IMG/VR virus record: IMGVR_UViG_3300000553_000071
Span: 1-45,787 of that record
Direction: 5' to 3' (one strand)
Length of the DNA: 45,787 bases
Origin: a virus
In this document: piece by piece, positions 30,346-39,558 of the stretch
Numbering within the stretch: the stretch's first letter is position 1
Layout of the letters: each line of letters begins with the position of its first letter
The notes under the pieces: generated by a model
What the model was told of the DNA's origin: nothing
The model's input: the letters and a program-made list of their open reading frames with translations, nothing else
Database searches by the model: none
Program-made: the position numbers and the translations under genes

Positions 30346-31913
30346 TGCCTATTATCAGAGTACCTCTCGGACACAATATTGGCACTCGTGATGGCACTTT
30401 GACTAAAGATGCTAAGTTAGGTAATGCAGTCATTGAAATTGAGAAAAGTGAATCTACTGCGATAGTCAAACGTCCAGGACTATCTACTTATCAAACCAAT
30501 TCATCAGGAGCAGGCAATGGCATCTATTCCATTGGTACTCACTTATTTACTATTGTTGGAACTACGTTCTATGACAATGGCGTTTCAAAAGGAACTGTGG
30601 ATGGTTCCGATAAATATGATTTCATACAGACATTAGATCAGACACAAGTATTCTTTAAGAACAAAGTTAAGGGATATGTTTATACCATAGCATCAGGCAC
30701 GATATTAGACCTTACAAGCACGATTACAACACAGTCTGGTACTACAGGTTCAGGTAGCCCTACAGTCACTCTATCGGCTTCTAATGCAGCGATACAACCA
30801 GGTCAAAACGTATCAGGTACAGGTATTACGGCAGGTACGTATGTATTGACTGTCGCAGGAACTACTTTAACTTTATCTCAAAATGCTACAGCTAATGGAA
30901 CAACAACACTTACGTTTACGACTAACTATCCTACATCTACTGTAACAGGTGCAGTATTTATTGATGGATATTATTTAGTGGCTGATTCAACAGGGCTAAT
31001 ATATAACTCGAACGTAGAAGACCCTACGACATGGCAGGCAATTAATTACATTGGGGCAGTATCTCAGTCAGATTCTTTAGTCTGTATTGCTAGGACAGTT
31101 AATTACATTTTAGCAATGGGAACAAATACCTTAGAATTTTTCTATGATGCAGGTGCGTCACCAGGTAGCCCATTCTTACCATATCAGAATAGCGTATTAC
31201 AAGTAGGATGTGCTGAGGGACATACAGTCGTACAAATGGATAATACCGTTGTATGGATGTCCACAAGCCAACAGAAGGGTTATCAGATTACTGCATTGGC
31301 AGGTCAAAGCCCACAGATTATTTCTAACCAATATGTAGAGAGAGTTTTAAATAGATGTACCCCAAGTAATGCCTATGCGTTTAGTGTTAAGACTTCAGGA
31401 CATTCTTTTTACATTTTGACCCTAAAAGATGTAGGAATTACTCTTGTATATGACTTTGCTCAACATGGATGGACATATTGGAGTTCTGTAGAAGATAATG
31501 CCGAGAAATACTTTAGTTGTTATAACTATACCAGTTTTAGTGGCTTTGACTTATTACAACATGAGTCAAATGGAAAGGTATATAAATTAGACCCAACGGT
31601 TTATCAAGATGACGGTAATCCTATTTATGTATTGTCGAGGACTCCATTAATTGATGGTGGGGATAATATCCGTAAGTTTTGGCGTGAAATGCAAGTAATA
31701 GGGGACAAAGTAGACTCTTATGCGTTGATGCGTTGGACAAGTAATGATTATAATGATTATTCTGAATGGCAGAATGTTAATTTAAATACTGCTAAATCTC
31801 AGGTACATAGGGGTGGTCAAGGTCGTAGAAGGTCATTTGACATATTTCATACAGACAATGAACCATTAAGATTGCAATATATTGAGTGCGAAGTTGAAAA
31901 GGGGGATACATGA
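30345..31913 (+). CDS. Tail hub protein (P22 gp10-like, packaged DNA stabilisation), 522 aa
   Basis: The start is ATG 30345, on the stop of the previous gene; a longer frame from 30288 lies inside it. Features of the family are IVKRPGLSTYQ near residue 45, the F-x-D-G-Y-x-x-x-D segment VFIDGYYLVADSTG, WQAINYI, FFYDAGASPGSPF and YDFAQHGWTYWSS. It forms the hexameric hub below the adaptor and stabilises packaged DNA in P22-type tails. Beta-propeller-like architecture is typical. Confidence 0.87.
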   Translation: MPIIRVPLGHNIGTRDGTLTKDAKLGNAVIEIEKSESTAIVKRPGLSTYQTNSSGAGNGIYSIGTHLFTIVGTTFYDNGVSKGTVDGSDKYDFIQTLDQTQVFFKNKVKGYVYTIASGTILDLTSTITTQSGTTGSGSPTVTLSASNAAIQPGQNVSGTGITAGTYVLTVAGTTLTLSQNATANGTTTLTFTTNYPTSTVTGAVFIDGYYLVADSTGLIYNSNVEDPTTWQAINYIGAVSQSDSLVCIARTVNYILAMGTNTLEFFYDAGASPGSPFLPYQNSVLQVGCAEGHTVVQMDNTVVWMSTSQQKGYQITALAGQSPQIISNQYVERVLNRCTPSNAYAFSVKTSGHSFYILTLKDVGITLVYDFAQHGWTYWSSVEDNAEKYFSCYNYTSFSGFDLLQHESNGKVYKLDPTVYQDDGNPIYVLSRTPLIDGGDNIRKFWREMQVIGDKVDSYALMRWTSNDYNDYSEWQNVNLNTAKSQVHRGGQGRRRSFDIFHTDNEPLRLQYIECEVEKGDT

Positions 31914-32362
31914 TTGAATATAAAGAGGAATCTTATGATAAGGTTATTGGGGAAATTAAACCATTATTAGACCTTCATTATGAAGAGATAGCTAATAACA
32001 AAGATGTTATTAAATTAAACCCTGATTATGAAGCATATAAGAGATTATGCGATATGGATGCCATGAGGATTATTACGGCACGTGATGAGGGTAAATTAAT
32101 AGGATATTGCATTTGTATTATACGTTACCATTTGCATTATAAGGACAGTCTAACAGCACTAAATGACATATTTTATATATCAAAAGATTATAGAAAAGGG
32201 TTAATTGGTGTAAAATTGTTTATCAAGACTGAGGAAATCCTAAAGAAGTACGGTGTCCAACGAGTCATAATGAACACTAAGAAGCACCACGATGTAGGTG
32301 CAATATTTGACCGTCTAGGATATAGAGAAACTGAACGAGTGTTCACTAAGATTATAGGATAA
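31910..32362 (+). CDS. GNAT-family acetyltransferase, 150 aa
   Basis: Motif A is visible as LNDIFYISKDYRKGLIGVKL, where YRKGLIG is the acetyl-CoA pyrophosphate loop, followed by helix FIKTEEILKKYG and strand VQRVIMNTK; motif B ends with FDRLGYRETERVF. Length is normal. GNAT proteins are often seen between tail-hub and ejection genes in podoviruses. It could acetylate a virion or host protein; the target is unknown. It overlaps the hub gene by four bases. Confidence 0.85.
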   Translation: MIEYKEESYDKVIGEIKPLLDLHYEEIANNKDVIKLNPDYEAYKRLCDMDAMRIITARDEGKLIGYCICIIRYHLHYKDSLTALNDIFYISKDYRKGLIGVKLFIKTEEILKKYGVQRVIMNTKKHHDVGAIFDRLGYRETERVFTKIIG

Positions 32363-32366
32363 TATT

Positions 32367-33227
32367 ATGGCAGTTGACGCAGCAGTTGGAGCAGCAGATC
32401 TTTTAGGGATAGGGGCAACCGATGCAGGAGTCGCAGCAGGTGCAGATATTGCAGGAACAGCAGCAGCTACCGATGTAGCAGGTACGGCAGCAGTAGATGC
32501 AGGATTAGGTGCTGGCGGTGTTGCTCCCCAATTAGGTGCTTCATCACTAGGTTCTGGATTAGGTTTAGGAGTTGGAGATTACTCTGCTGGAACAGGATTA
32601 GGTTTAGCTGATGCTTCAACATTAGGAGTTGGTGGTGCTACTGCTCCAGCATCTTCATTACCCTCATTAGCACAAATTATGGGAGCGGCTAAGACTGCTG
32701 CACCTATTATTGGTGGATTAGGACAAGTAGCGGGTGGGGTAGGTTCCTTATTAGCAGGTCAACAAATGCGTGGATTAGCAGGACAGGCTGACCCATTTGG
32801 GCCTTATCGTTCACAATACGCCGCACAATTATCTGAGTTAATGCAGAATCCTCAAACAGTTACTTCAACACCTGGTTATCAGTTTAACTTAGCACAAGGC
32901 TTACAAGGTATGCAGGCACAACAAGCGGCACAAGGTAGGTTAGTGTCAGGTGGTGCATTGTTACAAGGACAACAGTTTGGACAACAATTAGCAGGACAGA
33001 CGTATAACCAACAATTAGCCACATTGGCAGGATTAAGTGGTGCTGGACAATCACCTGCGGCTGGTGCTACTTCTCAAGCAAATCTACTTACTGGACAACT
33101 AGGTGGTCAGTTAGGTGGCGCACAAGCAATAGCATCAGGAGTCGGAACTGCTACAGGAACTCCTGTTAATCCTTTATATAGTTTATATTCAGGATATAAC
33201 CAACCATCTCCAACACCAACGGCATAA
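32367..33227 (+). CDS. Internal virion / DNA ejection protein, 286 aa
   Basis: Very Ala/Gly-rich N-terminal 110 residues, a hydrophobic segment around PIIGGLGQVAGGVGSLLAGQ, then DPFGPYRSQYAAQLSELMQN and a Gln-rich region LQGMQAQQAAQGRLVSG. Low-complexity, helix-prone proteins with these traits, encoded after the tail hub, are ejected with the DNA in P22 and T7 relatives (gp7/gp20/gp16 or gp14-16). It heads a set of three such genes. Confidence 0.72.
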   Translation: MAVDAAVGAADLLGIGATDAGVAAGADIAGTAAATDVAGTAAVDAGLGAGGVAPQLGASSLGSGLGLGVGDYSAGTGLGLADASTLGVGGATAPASSLPSLAQIMGAAKTAAPIIGGLGQVAGGVGSLLAGQQMRGLAGQADPFGPYRSQYAAQLSELMQNPQTVTSTPGYQFNLAQGLQGMQAQQAAQGRLVSGGALLQGQQFGQQLAGQTYNQQLATLAGLSGAGQSPAAGATSQANLLTGQLGGQLGGAQAIASGVGTATGTPVNPLYSLYSGYNQPSPTPTA

Positions 33228-33229
33228 TT

Positions 33230-35101
33230 ATGGCACTAGGAACTGAACTATTTAATTTAGCAACTTCGTTTGACCCATACGGTGCGTATCGTAAAGGACA
33301 AATGGCTCCTGAAGCCTATGATGTTGAACAACAAAAGTTGGGTGTTGAAAGACAAAAATTAGATTTACAAAAATTACAATTAGGCGAACAACAAAAAGAA
33401 TTAATTGCTGAACAAGGTAAACCACCTGAATTAGCCACTATGGCACAGAATGTATTAGGCCCACAATATAAATTAACTGACGAAAATGGAATGCCTACTG
33501 TAGCAGGGCAAATGAATGATTTAAAATTAAGGGCAAATCAAGAAGTATCTCAAGGAAAAAAATATTTACAACAAGCAAAATATTATCCTCCAGGTTCAAG
33601 AGAACATTCAAATTTAACTGATGCAGGTAGACGATTAATTACTACTGGAACAACTTTTGAAAAAAATGCTGCTGAATTACAGAAAAAAGAACAAAACACA
33701 GCTTTATATGGATTAGCAACTGCTGCAAATCAGGATGAATGGAATAATGTTGTAAAAGGTTGGGAAAGAAATGGTATGCCTATTCCTAAAGGATTTCCTA
33801 TGGAATATAGTCCTGAAAACATGAAAAAAATTGCTGCAATGGCTCCTTTAGAAGTCCAAGAAAAAATTAGGACTGAACTTCGTAGACGTGATGAAGCAGC
33901 AACGAAAGAACGTAAAGAAGCACGTCAAGAAACAAGAAATGTTATAAGAGATAGAGAGAAACTTCTTGAATTGGCTGAAAAATACGGTATTCCTGTTGAC
34001 CCTAAAATTATTGAAGAAGTATTTAAAGATGTTAAGCCTGGTGCTACAGTTCCTCCTGAAAAGATTAATCAGGCAGTTTCTGCTAGTCCATCAACTCCAA
34101 TTCCAGAGCAAGTATTATCTTCATTAAAAGATGAATTTAAGACTAAGTTTAATACTGACATTCCAATTACAAGTGGCACTAGAACAAGAGAACAACAACA
34201 AGATTTATACAATAGGGCGCAAAAGGGTGAGAAAGGAATATACATTCCAACCAATCCTGCTAACTTCCCTAATAAACAAACATTCCATGACAATGCAATT
34301 GATGTAGGAACTAATGCTCCTGCTGGTACTGAAGCGTTCTTAAATTCAAAAGGATTCTTTAGACCATTTCCAAAAGAAGACCCTGTTCATTATGAATTCA
34401 AGGGAGTACCTACTCAAGAAAAATCAGAAGGTGTTATTTTGCAAAAGAGAGGCGTGGCTTCTGGTAAAGAAGACCCATTTATTAAACGTAGTATGGTATC
34501 TATTACACAGGCTTCAGATGCGTTAGAAAACTTATCTAGTTTACCAATTACAACGACATCACCTTTATTTGGACAAAAGAATTTCTCAGGATTACTTACT
34601 GCACCTTTGTCAGCAATTAATCAAAAAATGGATGATGTTACTTCTCAAAAAATGCAAACTCGTATGGCAGGTGTATCACGAAGTTTAGCGTCATTAGAAT
34701 CAGGGGGAGCTGCGACAGGTTTAGTTGGATTAACAGAAAGTATTGAAAAAGGCGTTGCAATACCTGCTGGTGCTAAATTAGAAGTAGCTCTTGATAAAAT
34801 GGCTGAGATGCGAAGAATTGTTGAATCATCTGCTAAAGTCATGTTAAATGACCCTAAGATTAGTCAAGAACGTAAAGATTTAATTAATAAAGAATTAGAG
34901 TTGGTCAAAAAAGCAATTCCATATACACAAAAAGAAATTGATTTAGCATCTGCAGCATCTAAAGGTATGCTAAAAGGCGTATCTAAAGAAGATGAAAATT
35001 TAACATTCTCTGAGTTTATGCAGAAATATCCTGGTGGAGTTAAAGCAGATAGTTCTGAGAATAAAACATCAACTGGCGTAACTTGGTCAATACCTAAATA
35101 A
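33230..35101 (+). CDS. Ejection-type virion protein with M15 peptidase domain, 623 aa
   Basis: The N-terminal 260 residues are Gln/Glu/Lys-rich coiled-coil-like helices. Residues about 295-390 form a VanY/M15-type D,D-carboxypeptidase domain: ITSGTRTREQQQDLYNRAQK, FHDNAIDVG (zinc His and Asp) and DPVHYEF (final zinc His). The C-terminal third is helical. M15 enzymes cut peptidoglycan peptides, so this protein probably drills the cell wall during DNA entry. It sits in the ejection gene cluster. Confidence 0.82.
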   Translation: MALGTELFNLATSFDPYGAYRKGQMAPEAYDVEQQKLGVERQKLDLQKLQLGEQQKELIAEQGKPPELATMAQNVLGPQYKLTDENGMPTVAGQMNDLKLRANQEVSQGKKYLQQAKYYPPGSREHSNLTDAGRRLITTGTTFEKNAAELQKKEQNTALYGLATAANQDEWNNVVKGWERNGMPIPKGFPMEYSPENMKKIAAMAPLEVQEKIRTELRRRDEAATKERKEARQETRNVIRDREKLLELAEKYGIPVDPKIIEEVFKDVKPGATVPPEKINQAVSASPSTPIPEQVLSSLKDEFKTKFNTDIPITSGTRTREQQQDLYNRAQKGEKGIYIPTNPANFPNKQTFHDNAIDVGTNAPAGTEAFLNSKGFFRPFPKEDPVHYEFKGVPTQEKSEGVILQKRGVASGKEDPFIKRSMVSITQASDALENLSSLPITTTSPLFGQKNFSGLLTAPLSAINQKMDDVTSQKMQTRMAGVSRSLASLESGGAATGLVGLTESIEKGVAIPAGAKLEVALDKMAEMRRIVESSAKVMLNDPKISQERKDLINKELELVKKAIPYTQKEIDLASAASKGMLKGVSKEDENLTFSEFMQKYPGGVKADSSENKTSTGVTWSIPK

Positions 35102-35103
35102 TT

Positions 35104-36576
35104 ATGGATATTACAGTAAATGGTCAAACAGTTTCAGTTGATGATTCTTTTAAAAATCTTCCACTAGACAAACAAAATGCAACAGTAGACGAAATTGCAA
35201 AATCTTTACCTTCTGTAAAAACAAAACCTACAGAAACTCCTAAAGAAAAGAGTTCTATACCAGGATTAACAACCCCTGTAGAAACTGCTGGTGGTGCTGC
35301 TTTAATGATGCCAACATCTAAACGTAAAGCAGTTGACCCCTCAATAGACCCATTTGGACTTCAAAAAGAAAAGATGGGACAAGTACCATTATCTGAATAT
35401 GGCTCAAATATACGTGGTGGAGCATTGGCTGGTGGAGTTACAGGAGGAATAATTGGTGCTATAACAGGACCTGGTGCGTTGGTTACTGCCACAGGTGGTG
35501 CTGTTATGGGCGGATTATCAGGATTAGCAGAATCAGTTACTAAAGATTTAGGATATGGAAGTGGTGTACAAACATTAGCAGGATTAGCAGCAGGTATGCC
35601 TGCTCCAGTAAAAGGTACTGTAGATTTCTTGGCTAGGTCTAAATTAGCATCATCCGTATTTCAAAGAGCAGAAGATGCGGCATTAAGTATGATTCCTAAA
35701 TATAAAGCAATAAAAGCAATAGGATCATTATTTGGTAAAGAAGCTCCCAGTATTAGCGGTAAAGAAGCAGAAAAAGCATTAGGTGTGACTGCTTCTACTA
35801 AAGGTGCAACAATAGAAAACAGAACCGCATTTCAAGAACAATTAGAATCTAGTTTTGGTAAAGGGACTACAACAAAAGATTTGTATGAAAGTTCTAAAAC
35901 TGCTTATGATGATGTATTAAATACATTACCTAAAGAACAATTAGTAAATAAATTTAATAACATGGCATCCGAATTTCCAAAAGCATCTCGTGATGCGTCT
36001 ATGGAAAAAATAAGAAAAGTTTTTACTGATGAAAAAGGTAATCCTCTTAGCGGTCAAGAAGTTGTTAATAATCTACAAGCACAATCTGATAAATTTCAAG
36101 CATTAACTAAAAAAGAACAAGATGTTGTGCGTGAACAAGTAAATAAACTATTAATTGAAAATAATCATTACAAATTAGTTAATGGTGAAAAAGTTGGGTT
36201 AGAACAAGTTGCTCGTAATGCAAAAGAAAAAGAATTTGTCGCTGAAGCAAAAGATATGTTACCAACATGGTTTCAAAATAATTCAATTAGTTCTATAAAT
36301 AATAAAATATCTAATTTTGGAAAAGATGATATAAGTAGAAAAGTATTTAAAGAAGAGTTTGCTTATTATTTAAAAGGACAAGACCCTAAAAAAGCACAAA
36401 GATTATGGGCAAATGTAGGACCTAACATTAAAAAATATATTATTCAAGACCCTGCGGAATTTGAAAAGATACAAAATGTTATTAATATGGTAGAGACACC
36501 TAAAGATTTATCTCGTGCAGCAAATTTAATTATTAAAGCATCTTATGGTGCTTATGAAACGCAAAGGAATAAATAA
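35104..36576 (+). CDS. Ejection-type virion protein with glycine-rich membrane segment, 490 aa
   Basis: Starts with a small strand-helix motif (ITVNGQTVSVDDSFKNL) and a disordered linker. Residues about 100-170 are glycine/alanine-rich and hydrophobic (GGALAGGVTGGIIGAITG, then GALVTATGGAVMGGLSG), like the pore-forming segments of ejected podovirus proteins. The rest is charged and helical. Probably forms part of the trans-envelope DNA channel. No enzymatic motif. Confidence 0.7.
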   Translation: MDITVNGQTVSVDDSFKNLPLDKQNATVDEIAKSLPSVKTKPTETPKEKSSIPGLTTPVETAGGAALMMPTSKRKAVDPSIDPFGLQKEKMGQVPLSEYGSNIRGGALAGGVTGGIIGAITGPGALVTATGGAVMGGLSGLAESVTKDLGYGSGVQTLAGLAAGMPAPVKGTVDFLARSKLASSVFQRAEDAALSMIPKYKAIKAIGSLFGKEAPSISGKEAEKALGVTASTKGATIENRTAFQEQLESSFGKGTTTKDLYESSKTAYDDVLNTLPKEQLVNKFNNMASEFPKASRDASMEKIRKVFTDEKGNPLSGQEVVNNLQAQSDKFQALTKKEQDVVREQVNKLLIENNHYKLVNGEKVGLEQVARNAKEKEFVAEAKDMLPTWFQNNSISSINNKISNFGKDDISRKVFKEEFAYYLKGQDPKKAQRLWANVGPNIKKYIIQDPAEFEKIQNVINMVETPKDLSRAANLIIKASYGAYETQRNK

Positions 36577-36713
36577 TGTTAAAAAAAGGAAGTAGTAAAG
36601 AAGTTATTGGGAAGAACATTAAGACTGAGATGAAAGCAGGCAAAAGCCAAAAGCAGTCTGTAGCAATCGCCCTTTCAAAAGCAGGTAAAACTAAAAAGAA
36701 GAAACCTAACTAA
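36576..36713 (+). CDS. Small basic protein (DUF6496-like), 45 aa
   Basis: ATG 36576 overlaps the previous stop and the stop overlaps the next start. The protein reads MLKKGSSKEVIGKNIKTEM, then KAGKSQKQSVAIALSKAGK and a Lys-rich end. The SKEVI-x-x-NIKTEM-x-AGK-x-x-KQ-x-VAIAL core is characteristic of a tiny conserved family seen in bacteria and phages (DUF6496-like). Its role is unknown; a basic helix may bind nucleic acid. Confidence 0.75.
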   Translation: MLKKGSSKEVIGKNIKTEMKAGKSQKQSVAIALSKAGKTKKKKPN

Positions 36714-38044
36714 TGGAAATATTATTAATTGATCCTGCTGGTGCAATGGTTGACTTTGGCGTGCGTGCTATTGCCGAAGGACATACTGTTAAACAATGGG
36801 TCAAACCTCATGCAGACGGCTCTCAATCTAAGATTGGAAAAGGAATCGTTGATAGGGTTACTAATTGGCAGATTCATGCTAAGTCGGCTGACCTGATTGT
36901 ATTGTCTGATAATGCCTTTCAAATGCGTGAGATTAATAAACTCCATGAAGATGGTTACCCTATTATTGGGACTAATGCTATCGGTGCTAAATTAGAACTA
37001 GATAGAGATTATGGCTTAGAAGTCATGAAAAAAGCAGGACTCAATATGATGCCTTCGTATGAGTTCCATGATTATAACTCTGCAATAGAATTTGTAAAAG
37101 GAAACCCAAAACGCTATGTATCCAAACCATCAGGTGACGCTGACAAGGCTCTGTCGTATGTATCAAAATCTCCAGCAGATATGGTCTTTATGTTGGAACG
37201 CTGGAAACAAATGGGGAAGAAACGTGATTTCATCCTCCAAGAATTCGTATCAGGAATTGAAGTGGCTGTTGGTGGGTGGATAGGCCCATCAGGATTCACA
37301 GATAAGATTTGTGAAAACTTTGAACATAAGAAATTAATGAGTGGTAACTATGGATGTAATACTGGTGAGCAAGGTACTGTGTTACGTTATGTTAGTGAAT
37401 CTAATCTTTTTAACGAAACACTTAAAAGATTTGAGGATTATTTGGTGTATATTGGGCATACTGGTTATGTTGATTTAGCCTTTATTATTGATGAACAAGG
37501 TGAACCTAGACCATTAGAGTGGACTACTCGACCAGGATGGCCTCTATTTAATATCCAACAAGCACTCCATCGTGGCTCTGTTGTGGATTGGATGTGTGAC
37601 TTACTCATGGGTAAGGACACTCTCAAAGTATCTAAGAACATCGCTACAGGTATTGTAATTCCGATTGGGGATTATCCTCGTAGTAAGACTACAGGACGTG
37701 ATCATACAGGATTCCCTATTTATGGATTACCAATGGAATTATCCGATGACTTTGCTTTATGTGAGGTTATGATTGGAGAAGCCCCTCAGAATGTAGAAGG
37801 TGAGATTAAGACGCAGAAATGTCTTGTTACGGCAGGTGATTATGTATTAGTCGCTAATGGTACAGGTAAGACCGTTAAAGAGGCTTGTGGTAAGGCTTAT
37901 GATAATGTCAAGATGATTGAGATTCCTGATTGTATTAATGTTAGGGACGATGTGGGTGAGAGATTAGAACACGATTTGCCTGAATTACAATCCTATGGAT
38001 GGTGTACGGATTGGCAGTATGAAGAGGTAGAGGATGGCGACTAA
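36713..38044 (+). CDS. PurD-like ATP-grasp protein (phosphoribosylamine-glycine ligase family), 443 aa
   Basis: The layout is that of GAR synthetase: an N-terminal domain with LLIDPAGAMVDFGVRAIAEG and LIVLSDNAF, an ATP-grasp domain with KPSGDADKALSYVSKS, FILQEFVSGIEVAVGGWIGP, the glycine-rich NTGEQGTVLRYV, YVDLAFIIDEQGEPRPLEWT and a C-terminal domain with VANGTGKTVKEAC. Length fits PurD. PurD joins phosphoribosylamine and glycine with ATP in purine synthesis; catalytic competence here is not proven. It sits among virion genes, overlaps the fibre gene downstream by 11 bases, and is followed by lysis genes. It could serve nucleotide supply, or a different ligase reaction. Confidence 0.85.
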   Translation: MEILLIDPAGAMVDFGVRAIAEGHTVKQWVKPHADGSQSKIGKGIVDRVTNWQIHAKSADLIVLSDNAFQMREINKLHEDGYPIIGTNAIGAKLELDRDYGLEVMKKAGLNMMPSYEFHDYNSAIEFVKGNPKRYVSKPSGDADKALSYVSKSPADMVFMLERWKQMGKKRDFILQEFVSGIEVAVGGWIGPSGFTDKICENFEHKKLMSGNYGCNTGEQGTVLRYVSESNLFNETLKRFEDYLVYIGHTGYVDLAFIIDEQGEPRPLEWTTRPGWPLFNIQQALHRGSVVDWMCDLLMGKDTLKVSKNIATGIVIPIGDYPRSKTTGRDHTGFPIYGLPMELSDDFALCEVMIGEAPQNVEGEIKTQKCLVTAGDYVLVANGTGKTVKEACGKAYDNVKMIEIPDCINVRDDVGERLEHDLPELQSYGWCTDWQYEEVEDGD

Positions 38045-38858
38045 GTTACAACCTCCTCCAAATGTGGCACAAGACGTAAACACACGTCAATGGAAGGATT
38101 GGTTATACAGTATTTATTCCTCAATATCCTCAGTAGGTGGATTAGGAACAATGGCATCGCAGAACGCTAATAACGTCACTATAACAGGTGGAACGATTAG
38201 TGGAGTAGGTATTACAGGTGATAGTATAAATAACTCAACTATAGGGGCTATAACGCCTTCTACTGGGGCTTTTACGAACCTATCATCGTCAGGTACTGTG
38301 TCAGGTACAGGATTTAGTAATTATTTGGCTAGTTCCCCTCCTATTGGCTCTACAACGGCAAATACAGGTGCATTTACATCTTTAACAAGAGATGGATATA
38401 CAGTTAAACCAAATTGTTATATTGAGGTTTATGATAGAACATCAAGTATTACAGTTAACACAACGCCAACATTATTGACACCTGCTAGTACTTTGGCTGG
38501 TGGAACAGGGATATCTTATAACAATAGTACTGGTGTATTTACTTTCTCAGAAGAGGGGGATTACAGTCTATCTTTATTAGTAAATGCTTTGGCTACGGCT
38601 GGTAACAGAATATTATATATTTATGCTGAAAAGAATACAGGCTCAGGGTGGGTAGTAAACGCTAACTCAGGAAAAACATTCCCATTGATTAGTGGACAAA
38701 CAACACAAATTGTTTACTCAAACTCTATTCATCGTGTAGCAAATGAACAAACAAGATATTGGATTTATTCCAACAATACAAGCGTTACCTTACAAACTCA
38801 AACATTACCATCTGTAACTGGTGTTTATGTACCAGCAATTAGGATACAATACTCATGA
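38034..38858 (+). CDS. Short tail fibre with C1q-like domain, 274 aa
   Basis: Begins with a helical leader (VAQDVNTRQWKDWLYSIYSS), continues with NNVTITGGTISGVGITG and STGAFTNLSSSGTVSG, repetitive beta segments common in short fibres (ITGGTI-type repeats), and ends in a C1q-like jelly roll (VNTTPTLLTPASTLAGG, FSEEGDYSLSLLVNALATAG, TRYWIYSNN). Resembles the C-terminal domain of the fibre at 26496. Probably a host-binding or head-decorating fibre. Confidence 0.8.
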   Translation: MATKLQPPPNVAQDVNTRQWKDWLYSIYSSISSVGGLGTMASQNANNVTITGGTISGVGITGDSINNSTIGAITPSTGAFTNLSSSGTVSGTGFSNYLASSPPIGSTTANTGAFTSLTRDGYTVKPNCYIEVYDRTSSITVNTTPTLLTPASTLAGGTGISYNNSTGVFTFSEEGDYSLSLLVNALATAGNRILYIYAEKNTGSGWVVNANSGKTFPLISGQTTQIVYSNSIHRVANEQTRYWIYSNNTSVTLQTQTLPSVTGVYVPAIRIQYS

Positions 38859-39142
38859 CCGAACCACTTGCCCAACTTATGTCCGAAGTAGACGATCTTA
38901 GAACCAAAGTAGCCGATATTCATACTTGTATTATGGAGATGCGAACTAAAATGGACTCTCAAAAACAATACCCTCCAGAGCATTATAAATTTGTTGAGGA
39001 ATGGGTAGAACGCTCAAAAAGACGTAGAGCCGTCATGGATAGAATATCGGCACAAATAGGTGGGTGGATTGTAATTGCATTGCTTGGAGTTATAGGTGCG
39101 TGGGTTTATAATCATACTATCGGTATTGTAGTTACTAAATAA
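38855..39142 (+). CDS. Single-span membrane protein of the lysis cassette, 95 aa
   Basis: Residues 1-55 are charged and coiled-coil-like (EVDDLRTKVADIHTCIMEM); residues 70-88 are one hydrophobic helix (GGWIVIALLGVIGAWVY). It lies immediately before holin and endolysin. This topology is seen in phage lysis accessory proteins (antiholin or spanin-like) and in small membrane anchors. Precise role not certain. Confidence 0.72.
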   Translation: MTEPLAQLMSEVDDLRTKVADIHTCIMEMRTKMDSQKQYPPEHYKFVEEWVERSKRRRAVMDRISAQIGGWIVIALLGVIGAWVYNHTIGIVVTK

Positions 39143-39150
39143 GGAATATC

Positions 39151-39558
39151 ATGGCACTTGACCCTATTTCAGCAGCACTTGACTTAGGTACGACTTTAAT
39201 TGAACGTATCTTCCCTGACCCTGCACAGGCTGCCAATGCCAAATTAGAACTCCTTAAATTACAACAGTCTGGTGATTTAGCCATCATGACTGCACAAACA
39301 GATATTAACAAGGTAGAAGCTGGTAGTACGTCTGTATTTGTATCAGGCTGGAGACCTTTTTGCGGTTGGGTATGCGCTCTAGCATTGTGTTATCAGTACC
39401 TATTTAAACCTTTGATTACCTTTGGTGCTACATGGGCAGGATTTACTGTACCTGAAATGCCAGGACTAGATGACAACTTATGGCAATTACTCATGGGTAT
39501 GTTAGGTATGGGTTCTTTACGCACCTTTGAAAAACTGAATGGTGTAGCCTCTAAATGA
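39151..39558 (+). CDS. Holin of the three-TM GTA type, 135 aa
   Basis: Begins ALDPISAALDLGTTLIERIF, then PDPAQAANAKLELLKLQQSG, a helical part, followed by SVFVSGWRPFCGWVCALALC and further hydrophobic helices ending in LLMGMLGMGSLRTFEKLNGV. The SxFVSGWRPFxGWxC plus G-x-x-GLRT/SLRT pattern is the signature of 3TM holins (PF11351-type). It would permeabilise the inner membrane to release endolysin, and overlaps it by four bases. Confidence 0.9.
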   Translation: MALDPISAALDLGTTLIERIFPDPAQAANAKLELLKLQQSGDLAIMTAQTDINKVEAGSTSVFVSGWRPFCGWVCALALCYQYLFKPLITFGATWAGFTVPEMPGLDDNLWQLLMGMLGMGSLRTFEKLNGVASK

